Positions 1-9,134 of a stretch of DNA of 64,000 bases are shown here, in pieces (within the stretch, counting starts at the first letter, position 1; every line of letters starts with the position of its first letter). This DNA is from Cercis canadensis (Eukaryota > Streptophyta > Magnoliopsida > Fabales > Fabaceae): assembly GCA_003255065.1 (NCBI GenBank), contig QAOA01004014.1, positions 213,387 through 277,386 of the forward strand, given 5' to 3'. A program made the translations under genes and the position numbers. The notes beneath the pieces are model-generated. The model was not told the DNA's origin and did no database searches. It was given only the letters and a program-made list of their open reading frames with translations.

Positions 1-2479
1 CCTATGTGTGTGTTGCAGCTCATTTGCCCAAAAAACAAAAGTACCATTTACATTCAAATAGGGCTCCCCAGATGTGCAAGTAAAAACTGTCATACCCGCT
101 AGTGGCCAACCACTGTTTTCCCCAACCAGCAACTAGTTACCATTGCTAGCCCTGTTGTCATAACTCTTAGCTCTGTTTTTCTTTTCTTTTTTATTTTTTG
201 GGTTAAATTTACTGTTTATTTTTCGCACTTGTAAATTAGGTTCATCTTTAATTGCAGGCCGTGAAAGTGGACTCTGTTTTGGTGAAGAATTTTGACGGGA
301 TAAGGTGTGCAAGACTAAAATGGACAGCCATACATGCATGTCAGAGTATCTGCCAGATATAGTAAGAGATAAAAGATTGAGAAACACTGCTGCAAAAAAA
401 GTCTAGATTGCATGCTTTTTCCAAGATAAATAATCAAAAAAAAAGATTCCTGGTTAACGGTTTTTGATTAAAGTACTCAAATCGAGAAAACGACCATAAC
501 TTCTCTTATGCAAAGCAAAACTATTTAATTAGAAGCTTCAACTGAAATAGCTCTTAAAATAGGCTTCCTTAATCCATGACACATGAATGCTCATATTTTA
601 TACGTAATTAAATTAATTTTACTTTATAACCCATACTGTTTTACCAGAATCTAGGAAAGTACATGAACTCCTCAACGTTTTCTATAATACCTGCAATTAA
701 TACCACTCACCAAACAAGCTTCCTCCGTCCAAAAGCGTATTTAATGGTGTCAACTTCGGGGTCTTGGATTTTTATTTATTTTTTACTATTTCTCATTCAC
801 ATTGTGAACAACTTTAATGAGCAATATTGGAGTCAAATTTAGAATGTTAAAACTTGGACTAGACAGAGAGAAAATAAAAGAAAACCCAAACAAGTTCCCT
901 CGTTGAATGCTATAATGGTAGGTTGCTGCACCTGCATGGTTACAAAAACAATCTCTTGCTTTCAGACATGTAAATGAAGAAAAGAGGGAGAAGAGAACAG
1001 AGCAGCACATGGGTGATGCGGTGGGTGATGTCTCTTCTGTCTAGTTACATTGGGAGAACCAAGAACAGCTCAATCTCATTTATTATATTTCATTTATTGC
1101 CAATTGGAATTGGTTCTTTGAAAAGCTGAAACCAACCTCAATTACTAATTAAACTTGCAGCCGTGGGTGGAAAGGAAAATATTCGTTATGTGATTTTATA
1201 ATTGATTAGAAAGTGAAAGCAAGTCTTGAGCGGTAATCTTCAATTTGAATTCATAATTTTAATTATTTCTTTTGGGATTCTTTTCTGATGAGTTCGGCAG
1301 TGCTGGATTTCCAACCAATCTTGTTTGTGATGCGTTATTCAGTTGACCTATATGATTAGTATATTATTGTGGTCAATAGCTTTGATTGCTTTTCTTATTG
1401 CGGTGGAGAGAACAAAAAGATGACATACCTCTACAAATATTTAATTGTTGACAAGATAATGATATATATAGTTTTCTTTTTAACAAATTTAATATTGTTT
1501 CTTCTAGATATGATGAACCGTGAAAGAATCGTTTCCTGTTTCCTATGGTTGAATGGAATAGTATAAACTCAAAAGGTTAAAAGTTAGAACTAGAAAGTGT
1601 GTGAGAAGTGAGAAGAAACAAGAATGACAATGTAATTTTCCATTATCTAAGAGTGCTTCTGCTAGTGAATCCAGCTAAGTGAGAATACGGTACCCAAATG
1701 CAACTCTGACTGCGGTGGACGTGTTGGCATATAGAGGTGGAAAGTAATTTAGAGGTGCTCTAAGGAAATGCACGTAGCAGCACACTTTGCAATTACTGGT
1801 TGGCTTAAACTGATGAAAAGCTACTAGCAAGTGCCTTGGGGGTTTGCACGTTGCACCACACTTCACTCTCCTTGCCTCTTTCAAGAATCGCCTCGCTTCG
1901 TTGTGGAATTGATTCTTAAATTAACAGGACAGATCTTGGATTTGATTTGGACCATAACAAATATCGACCAACAGATTAATAATGGGACACGACTACTTAT
2001 AACAGGACAAACTCTTCCATTGAAAAACAACGTAAAAAAAAGTTTAAGAGTATGGCAAGAGAGGAGTTGTGAATTGCCGTGTGAAAATTCCTTCACTGCC
2101 ATGCCATGGCATCTAATCCCTTGTACATGTCCGCTAGCAAATTTGGAGCTACGCTTTCATGCTTTTCGGTGTGACATTGACTCATCTAAAACATGACAAT
2201 CTAGAGTAAGTCCGTAGTAGAAATGTGCGTTCAAAAATATAAGAGCAGAGAGAGATAGGAGTCTATTTTAACCCCATGTGCATGTGATATGGATTAGACG
2301 GAAAACAAAAGGAGACAACCCCTTTTCCATGGACGATATCACAAATCAAAAACAAGCACACATATCTATTTTACACATTGTTTTTGTCACAATTAACATC
2401 ACAAATCATTAGACATAGAGCAAAGTGAAAGATAAGGTTTTGCGAGTCATCAACATCAAAAAGAAATCTATGCTCCCTA
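1..2479. other. Intergenic, no gene seen
   Basis: AT-rich sequence with only short, unrelated open frames. None shows a recognisable domain, a splice-compatible partner or plant-like coding bias. I see no tRNA, no long repeat and no transposon ends before the hAT element that follows. Confidence 0.6.
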
Positions 2480-2487
2480 GTCCTTAC

Positions 2488-3300
2488 TAGGGGTGTACAT
2501 AACCCGATGAATCCATTATAACCCGACCGAACCGGACCATTTTTATGTCAATCCAACCGTTACAGATGAAAGACGGATAGAATCGGATGACTGAGATTTA
2601 AGATTTCAGTTTAAACCGGTCAGTTCGGTTTTAAGTAAGAAAAACCGAAATAAACCGAATGCATTAAATGCTTCACATGTTTTGATATTTGTTGCACGTT
2701 TTCACATGTGAAAAGTGAAAAGTCAGACAATTACTCTTTGCTTCTCTTCTCTATCAATTCGGTTCTCCTTTTTCATAGACCCATAGTCATACTCTTCTCT
2801 CTCTTCACTTTGCTTGTCTCTTCCACTTCTCTTCTCCTCTCTCATCTCTCCTCTTCCACTTCTCCTCTTTCACTAACTCAGACGACCCACAAAAATGGTG
2901 GAACCAGCCTCCTTTCGGTTTTGATGTGTGGAACCAACCTTCACAGTTGAGTGGCATCAAAAGCTTTTTTTTAATTTTTGTTTGGAATTTTGTTTTGTGG
3001 CCCTGGACTTTCTTGGAAGAGTATATTCTATTTTTTCATGGTATTTAGAGAAGACCCCTTCGGTTTTACTTCTATCTCTTGCTCTAATGTCTAATTGTCT
3101 ATGCTCCGATGATATTTGGCTACCATAAAACATCAACCCGGTCAAACCGATCGCCTGAAACCAAATCTGCACAAACTGATAAGTCTCGGTTTCCTCCATC
3201 AGTTGGTCAGCGGCGGGTGGCTGTTTCCTCCACCCGATGACCATCGATCGGGTGACGTTTTGCCTGAAAACTGATCGAATCCAACCGATGAACACCCCTA
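2488..3300. mobile_element. Non-autonomous hAT-type DNA transposon
   Basis: The 813-bp element starts TAGGGGTGT and ends with the inverted copy ACACCCCTA. It is flanked on both sides by an exact 8-bp direct repeat, GTCCTTAC (2480-2487 and 3301-3308). Eight-base target duplications and TAGGGGTG-type ends are typical of the hAT superfamily. The subterminal 200 bp at each end is crowded with ACCGA/CGGTT motifs, as expected for transposase-binding arrays. The interior is T-rich and pyrimidine-rich and encodes no recognisable hAT transposase, so movement would need a transposase from elsewhere. The perfect target duplication suggests a fairly young insertion. Confidence 0.88.
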
Positions 3301-3308
3301 GTCCTTAC

Positions 3309-3820
3309 AAATGAGACACTTGTCCTCCATCATGTCTCATCCTAAATTACTTTAATTACAAAGAGACTGTGATGTGAAAAATAAAAATATATAGACCATT
3401 AATTAATTGTTATCCAATCCATTTTAACAAGTAGATGAGGTTTGATATGCCTATTCTTTTTTTTTTTTGTTGAAAATAGAGAAATGTGTATTCATACATC
3501 TTAAATTTATACCATTTTATATGATACTTAAAAAGGTTAAGTGATTCTTATTAAAATTGTAAAATGTAAATTGAATTAGAAACCACAATGTATGCAAAGG
3601 TAAAGATTTGAAGTGTATGAATAACATCTCTCACAAAATTAAAAATATGCAATTTTTTTGCAATTAATATTATGAATTTTAATTTTTAATAACAGTTATA
3701 ACTTTTAAAATGCAATTCTTCAGCACTAAGATAGGAGGGGATGTTCTACACTCTCCTACCATTGTTTTTTTTCTTTTGCTAATGGTCTCCCATCATTTGA
3801 ACATGTCCAATTGCTAAGGG
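3309..3820. other. Intergenic, no gene seen
   Basis: AT-rich spacer between the hAT element and the snoRNA promoter. No coding or RNA signal was recognised. Confidence 0.5.
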
Positions 3821-3825
3821 GCCTA

Positions 3826-4100
3826 AGGGCCCATTTTTAATCTTTCGAACAGCCCATCTAAAACCCATTTGGGCTAATCTTTGACCCAAACAATAAAATC
3901 CATTCACTGTTTCACTTTAACACTTCTTTTCTTGTATCTACAATTGAGATCCCTCGGCCCACTAAAGAAATCTGGATGTGATAATTGAGAATGAGAGTAA
4001 GAGCAGTGCCGCCTCCTTCCTTGCCCTAATTTTTTTTGATAGTTGGTAGTTGCTCTATATATTAGCCATTGTAGGTGGAATCGGATGACTCTGAACCCTA
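3826..4100 (+). promoter_or_regulatory. Promoter of the snoRNA cluster (site II, TATA, telo-box)
   Basis: Several site II-type elements (GGGCCCA near 3828, AGCCCAT near 3850, TTTGGGCT near 3869, GGCCCA at 3956) lie upstream of a TATA-like CTATATATTA at 4054-4063. A telo-box-like AACCCTA follows at 4094-4100. Site II plus telo-box is the usual promoter of plant ribosomal-protein and snoRNA genes. Its position just ahead of the first C/D unit supports an RNA polymerase II polycistronic or host transcript. The transcription start is inferred at about 4085. Confidence 0.6.
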
Positions 4101-4490
4101 GTTACCACAGCTGAACTGATTCTGAAAGCCTCGGCGGTGCCTTCCTTTCTTCTCCGATAGCTTTCGTGTTTCTTCCTTTATTGTTCATCCCAGAATCCCT
4201 GTCTTACTACTCTTTTAGTTCCTGAAAAGATTATTATTTTTTATCTGTGCCTGTGATGGCTTTAAATATACTCCGAGAGTTATTTCTATGATATCAATTT
4301 TTATCTGAGGCACTTCTTCTCAACCTTAGCTAATAGAGGGGTTTGTTTGAACATAACCCCAAAGGTTTAGGTTGGTTTAGGTTTGTGTCCTTTTTAAGGA
4401 TACACAACAACAGGGCTACTCTATCCCTCCCATAATCCCAATGCGATTTGTGTCTCAAACTTCTTCTTAAGTTTTATATCTATGGCGTTT
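4096..4490 (+). repeat. 395-bp direct repeat, copy A
   Basis: It matches 4492-4886 over its whole length with no indel and only about half a dozen substitutions. The copies are separated by a single N at 4491. It carries the first snoRNA of the cluster. The pattern fits two allelic contig ends joined without merging better than a true tandem duplication, but the sequence alone cannot decide. Confidence 0.9.
4247..4313 (+). ncRNA. Box C/D snoRNA, snR77-like, copy 1
   Basis: Terminal stem GTGCC (4247-4251) pairs with GGCAC (4309-4313). The C box is GTGATGG (4253-4259) and the D box CTGA (4305-4308). There is a C'-like TATGATA and a D' box CCGA (4073-type spacing, at 4273-4276). The stretch before D' contains AAATATAC, antisense to the 18S rRNA segment GTATATTTAA as I recall it. 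This is the neighbourhood of yeast 18S Um578, guided by snR77. The target comes from memory of rRNA, not from an alignment. Confidence 0.75.
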
Positions 4491-4491
4491 N
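4491..4491. other. Single-N assembly join
   Basis: One ambiguous base lies exactly between the two 395-bp near-identical copies, so it probably marks an unresolved contig join. Confidence 0.8.
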
Positions 4492-4886
4492 CCCTAGTTA
4501 CCACAGCTGAACTGATTCTGAAAGCTGCGGCGGTGCCTTCCTTTCTTCTCCGATAGCTTTCGTGTTTCTTCCTTTCTTGTTCATCCCAGAATCCCTGTCT
4601 TACTACTCTTTTAGTTCCTGAAAAGATTATTATTTTTTGTCTGTGCCTATGATGGCTTTAAATATACTCCGAGAGTTATTTCTATGATATCAATTTTTAT
4701 CTGAGGCACTCCTTCTCAACCTTAGCTAATAGAGGGGTTTGTTTGAACATAACCCCAAAGGTTTAGGTTGGTTTAGGTTTGTGTCCTTTTTAAGGATACA
4801 CAACAACAGGGCTACTCTATCCCTCCCATAATCCCAATGCCATTTGTGTCTCAAACTTCTTCTTAAGTTTTATATCTATGGCGTTT
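4492..4886 (+). repeat. 395-bp direct repeat, copy B
   Basis: Second copy of 4096-4490, including a second snR77-like snoRNA. Past its end the sequence continues into unique DNA. Copy A continues into unique DNA only upstream, as expected if two overlapping contig ends were abutted. Confidence 0.9.
4643..4709 (+). ncRNA. Box C/D snoRNA, snR77-like, copy 2
   Basis: Near-identical to the unit at 4247-4313. It has GTGCC/GGCAC terminal stem, C box ATGATGG, D' CCGA and D box CTGA (4701-4704), and the same AAATATAC guide before D'. It may be an allelic duplicate created by the assembly join at 4491 rather than a separate gene. Confidence 0.7.
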
Positions 4887-5096
4887 ATTGTGTCTTCATG
4901 ATTGGATCGTCATTAATTCCATAGGTTTTCATTGTCGGATATCTGCATTGTTGTTGTAATCTTTGATCAATTAATGACATGCCTGCAATTGTAAGTTGAA
5001 TATCTTATGTTGTGTTCTTGCTCTAAATCTATGCGTTCTAGCTCATGAGTTTTATGAGTAGCTGCTGCCGTTACAATCTGAATGTGGTTCTGATAT

Positions 5097-5177
5097 GCAA
5101 GTGATGACAACATAGACAGGGACATCAGCACTCCTATGGAGATTGATGACTTGGTCTAATGGGAATCTCTCTGATGC
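5097..5177 (+). ncRNA. Box C/D snoRNA, double guide for 25S rRNA, copy 1
   Basis: C box GTGATGA (5101-5107), C' TTGATGA (5143-5149) and D box CTGA (5171-5174), closed by a short GCA/TGC stem. The segment ATAGACAGGGACA (5112-5124) is antisense to the conserved 25S stretch TGTCCCTGTC. The segment GGGAATCTCT just before box D is antisense to AGAGATTCCC, which directly precedes it in 25S. Two guides therefore cover adjoining 25S sites. As I recall, yeast snR64 and snR65 act in this region. The D' box is degenerate, so exact nucleotides are not assigned. Confidence 0.85.
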
Positions 5178-5550
5178 TTTGATACCCAATCTACTCAGAT
5201 CATAAACAAGTTTTCATCTTTTGGAGTATTCATTACTCATATATGCTTTTCAGACCTTTTTTTAGGTTTTTCCTTTAGGTTCACCGATTAGTTTGTACTG
5301 TCATTATTTCAGTATTTGTTACATGTGAGAATTCTATGAATTTCTTTTGGAGACGACTGACAACCAGATTTTCTCACTAAGATTACATTATTTTCCTTCG
5401 ATATCTTATGCTTCCATTGTCACTTTCTAGAATAACCATGAATTGCACTGTGATAATTAAAGATTACCCCCTAGGTACCCTTGTTTGTTGGCTTCTTGGT
5501 GGTCTGTTTTTGAATTCATTTTTGTTTGGTTAGCATTACTATTATTCTCT

Positions 5551-5633
5551 GTGCAAGTGACGATAAATTAGACAGGGACATCAGCACTCTATAAGAGAAT
5601 GATGATTTGTCTTTGGGAATCTCTCTGATGCAC
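5551..5633 (+). ncRNA. Box C/D snoRNA, double guide for 25S rRNA, copy 2
   Basis: Diverged paralogue of 5097-5177 with a longer terminal stem, GTGCA (5551-5555) with TGCAC (5629-5633). The C box is GTGACGA (one change from consensus), C' is ATGATGA (5599-5605) and D is CTGA (5625-5628). Both guide segments, TAGACAGGGACA and GGGAATCTCT, are kept while the linker sequences differ. Selective conservation of guides and boxes argues that this is a functional second gene copy rather than an assembly duplicate. Confidence 0.85.
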
Positions 5634-5832
5634 ATATTTACGTTTTGATGCCTTCTAATTTTGTTTCATGTAAACTAGTCTAAAATTTTAATTATCTAAT
5701 AACAATTATTTTTCTAAGAAGATGAATGTTGCCTTCTGGTTTACTTTTAGTGTTTGAAAGAACAGAATGTTTTAATGCAACTCTTGAAATAACTTGACTT
5801 CTGGAGATATTTGAGAACACTTAGAACTTATT

Positions 5833-5909
5833 GGCCTATGATGTACTCAATTGCACATATTAACAGACGTGTTTATGATGATATCTCAATTGTCACTACC
5901 TCTGAGGCC
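5833..5909 (+). ncRNA. Box C/D snoRNA guiding 18S rRNA, snR52-like
   Basis: A GGCC/GGCC terminal stem encloses C box ATGATGT (5838-5844), C' ATGATGA (5875-5881) and D box CTGA (5902-5905). The 13 bases before box D, ATTGTCACTACCT, are antisense to 18S AGGTAGTGACAAT. The fifth-nucleotide rule places methylation on the A of AGGTAG. This is the position I recall as yeast 18S Am420, guided by snR52. The upstream D' guide was not matched to a target. Confidence 0.85.
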
Positions 5910-6092
5910 ATATCTTATTGTAGATGTCTTGTCTTATTTCTGATGTTGGATCTACACATTACCTACGAATATGTTTGGTTTACTCCTATATTTAGAGGGT
6001 AATGCATCTTGCATATGTGTTGTCTGTATATGTGATATAGTACAAGTTTATCTTTCCCTCTCTGATTGTCTCAAGATTTTGATGTGATGGAG

Positions 6093-6157
6093 GTGCCTTT
6101 GATGGCTTTAAATATACTCTGAGCTGCAGCTTTGAAAAGAACCTAAATCTGAGGCAC
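6093..6157 (+). ncRNA. Box C/D snoRNA, snR77-like, diverged copy 3
   Basis: It shares GTGCC/GGCAC, a TTGATGG C box and the GGCTTTAAATATACT guide with the copies at 4247 and 4643. Here the D' box is a perfect CTGA and everything between D' and D differs. The D box is CTGA (6149-6152). The fifth-nucleotide rule on D' points to a U in 18S GTATATTTAA. It lies well away from the N join, so it is a true second paralogue. Confidence 0.82.
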
Positions 6158-6540
6158 ATATTTCTAGTTTCGTCCAATCTTGTTTTCAGATTTTGCTTGT
6201 ATGCCTATTTTGAGTCGTTGGGCCAAATATCTTAGGTTGTGCTTGGATATGCCAGTGGACATTGGAAAGGGAGAAAATTTGGGATGCATTTCCATTTTCA
6301 CTCTATTCTCTGTTTTCAGCCTTTTTCATGTTCCACTGACCTAATCAAGCACACCTCAAATATTGTACTGTTCTAGTGTTCTTCTTGCTATTTTATATGA
6401 TTAGAACTTGTTCTTTTATTTTTTGGCTAATGATAATTAGAACTTGTACTACTTATGATTGTTCATTACACCTAGATATCTGAATTGTTGTTGCTTCTCA
6501 GTTACTGAAAAAAAGGAATGGTCTTGATTAGGATACAGGC

Positions 6541-6594
6541 CTGATGATTGTGACTAAGAACGGAGATTTGAATGTTGCTTTTGTAGAAGCCTGA
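6541..6594 (+). ncRNA. Candidate C/D snoRNA with 18S antisense element
   Basis: C-box-like CTGATGA (6541-6547) is followed by ACTAAGAACGG (6553-6563). That is an 11-base antisense match to 18S CCGTTCTTAGT, the region of yeast Um1269/Gm1271 as I recall it. A D-type CTGA is at 6591-6594. D' would have to be a weak CGGA and there is no clear terminal stem, so this is a candidate only. Confidence 0.4.
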
Positions 6595-6799
6595 TAACTT
6601 TCGGGCTCCAGAAGCAACTCATGTAATAAATCGTTCTGTACGGATATAATGAAGGCTTGTATTCCCCTCTCGGGTTTATCTTCGGAGTTAGAACAGAAAC
6701 ACGTTGCGAGTCTTGTGACACCGACTGACCCAGAAGACCTATTGCTGAATACGATTTGGAAGTGTAATAGAAAGCTGCTTGAGCTTATGTAGTACATAT

Positions 6800-8567
6800 G
6801 TCTTCATCTGTTTGTAGTGATTTTTTTGTACTGAAATATAACTTATGCTGTTAAATAGTGATGACCTCGTTTTTCGCTGATGCGCTGACTTTACGATTGG
6901 CTTGTGGTGTTGTTTCTTTTTCCGCCTGGCTGAATCAGTGAATCTATTGGCAAAGTTACACTCCATCAAAATCCCCATTTCGCCAAGAGACTGCATGCAA
7001 ATTCAACTGTCATTTGAAGCAAGAATGTTCTGAAATTTCGTTTATCCGGCAGATTAGCGTACCAAAATGGAAAGATATGGACTGGAAATACAAATAATGC
7101 AACTGGCAAGCATTCAGCACATACTAACAGTTAAAAAAAGTACTAAATCCAAAATTGAAAGATGTTGAATAGAAATATATCAAAGAGCACTGCTAGAGAG
7201 ATTGTTGGCGAGCTTGTTGCAAAATTTCAAGATCAGATAATATTAAAAGACTACATTATAAGCTTAAAGTAGATATATATATATATATATATATATTAAT
7301 ACTCATGCTGAGGTACATAAATTGCACAAAACCAGCATCTTGTGATGCTTTGTATATATATATTAATACTCATGCTGAGGTACATAAATTGCACAAAACC
7401 AGCATCTTGTGATGCTTTGTGAGTTGTGAGACGACGACTAATATCTTGGTTGTGTTTGTGTTAGGATGCTCTTTTGTAGGGTACTTTGGCAAACTTGGGT
7501 TGAGAGATTAAAGCATGCCATTACTTTGAAACACTCTTGAAGCAAATGACAGATTTTACAGTAGTCTTGTATTTGTTAGAATACCTTAATCATGATTTGT
7601 CCTTGATTTCTTTCATATTAGTGGTTTTTGTGGTTAATTTCTTCTGGTGACCTCTACCTCTAGGGGCATTCGAGGCATTTTATGGGCCCTCTCTTAAGGT
7701 TTAAAAATGATTCATTTAGTTCATTGCAAGGCTGATATGGGCTCTCAGAAGCCCAGATTTCAATAGGTAAAAAGTTTAGTTCCATTTGGGCCAAGGTCAA
7801 TGTTCAGAGGGAGAGGGTACTCCTAAATCTGAATGGTTAGGCCTTGCGCGGCTACGAGAAGCCACGAATTCTGTGAGCTGCATTTTGTCTGCTGCTATTC
7901 TACATTCAGTTTTTTCAGTTTACGAGGAAAGCATGCTTGCAGTTGCAGACTTGCAGTAGATTCACCAACTTGCCTGCCTGCCCTAGACCCTAGGGCCTAA
8001 ATCTAATTCTATTTGCACCAAGTTGCACACTTGCACTACATTTTTGGCCTTGGATTCTTTATTAATTTCTAATTTTATATGTTTTTTAATAAGCTCTCGA
8101 CTTATCCATATGAATATGTATGATCCATGACATGAGTTGATGAAATTATTTCATTGGGACCCACGCTGAGTAGGATTCTTCAGGAATCCACGTCAGTGCC
8201 ACCGTATCCGAGTAATTAAAGCTGTTATCCGGGTACATCTCGGGCCCACTTGTTAACTTGGGCAAATTTAGATTCTCATATCAAATATCATATCTCTAGT
8301 CCATGGGCAACTTGCCACCAAGTGAGTCATAAACCATTGTTCGAGAAGTTGGTGGGGCTATACCTAGATTTATTCTGCCCCCCTCTAATTTTAATTTAAG
8401 GTGTCAGTTCATAGGTCGGTGTATGCAAGTCTCGTCTCATTACACACAAAACATATTAAGAGACTATTAACACAAAAGAAAAACCAAAAAAAAAAAAAAC
8501 ATATCAAGAGACATATACACTGTGGTGCCTTCTACGTTCATAGGTTGCTTCGCTTGGTATTTGTCAA
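6800..8567. other. Non-coding stretch with site II-like motifs and a small tandem duplication
   Basis: No convincing coding frame. An (AT)n run with a 67-bp tandem duplication lies at about 7273-7420. Several GGGCCC/GGGCT/GGGCCA elements occur between 7680 and 7800 and again near 7990 and 8246, resembling a promoter, but no gene could be tied to them. Confidence 0.5.
7286..7419. repeat. 67-bp tandem duplication beside an (AT)n run
   Basis: Two nearly exact copies with period 67 follow an (AT)n microsatellite. Each copy contains the short hairpin AGCATC-TTGT-GATGCT. It probably arose by slippage or unequal exchange at the AT run. Confidence 0.85.
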
Positions 8568-8576
8568 TTGAAATAA

Positions 8577-9125
8577 GGTTTAATTACAATTTTGGTCTCT
8601 TATTTTAATCACTTAAACATTTTGGTCCATTTTCTTTAAAAATGAACTATTGAGTCCCTCTATATTCATAAAATGTACAAATTTAGTCCATTTATCTTTA
8701 AGTCAAAATTCTTAAATTTATTTCAAGGTGTAAAGTTCTCTGATTCATAATCTGACCGTTCATATTGAAGGGATACATCTTGTAAACCTCCTCAATAAAT
8801 TTAAGTTCGATCTAACGGTGAAACTCAGCCCAAAATACCAAAACTATAAGTTTTCATATAACCAAAAATTTAGACTTATTCACTGTTAGATCGAGCTGAA
8901 ATTTAATGGGAAGATTCACAAGACGTAGCTCTTCAATCTGAACGATGAAATTATGAATTAGAGAACTTTACACCTTGAATTAAACCTAAGACTTTTGACT
9001 TAAAGATAAATGGACTAAACTTGTACATTTTATGAATATACAGGGACTCAATAGTTCATTTTTAAAGAAAGATGACCAAAATATTCAAGTGGTTAAAATA
9101 GGGAGACCAAAATTGCAAATAAACC
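8577..9125. mobile_element. Foldback Mutator-like MITE with 9-bp target duplication
   Basis: The 549-bp element is almost wholly an inverted repeat. The left half, beginning GGTTTAATTACAATTTTGG, matches the reverse complement of the right half, ending CCAAAATTGCAAATAAACC, and the pairing continues inward for roughly 250 bp per arm. Exact 9-bp direct repeats, TTGAAATAA, flank it (8568-8576 and 9126-9134). Long terminal inverted repeats with 9-bp duplications are the mark of Mutator-like elements. There is no transposase. The open frame at its right end is arm sequence and not a gene. The arms have many mismatches, so the element is not brand new. Confidence 0.85.
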
Positions 9126-9134
9126 TTGAAATAA

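Noticed and set aside
1831-2196. 121-residue frame in the first intergenic region
   Set aside because: No domain, no conserved motif and mirrored by an equally long antisense frame.
2708-3295. Frames inside the hAT element
   Set aside because: Pyrimidine-rich or arm-derived translations with no transposase motifs.
4334-4430. GGGGTT/AACCCC and GTGTCCTT/AAGGATACAC hairpins followed by ACAACA, as an H/ACA snoRNA
   Set aside because: Hairpins are too short and lack pseudouridylation pockets; H and ACA spacing does not fit.
6855-6895. GTGATGA followed by two CTGA boxes
   Set aside because: The span is about 35 nt, too short for a C/D snoRNA, and no terminal stem or guide is present.
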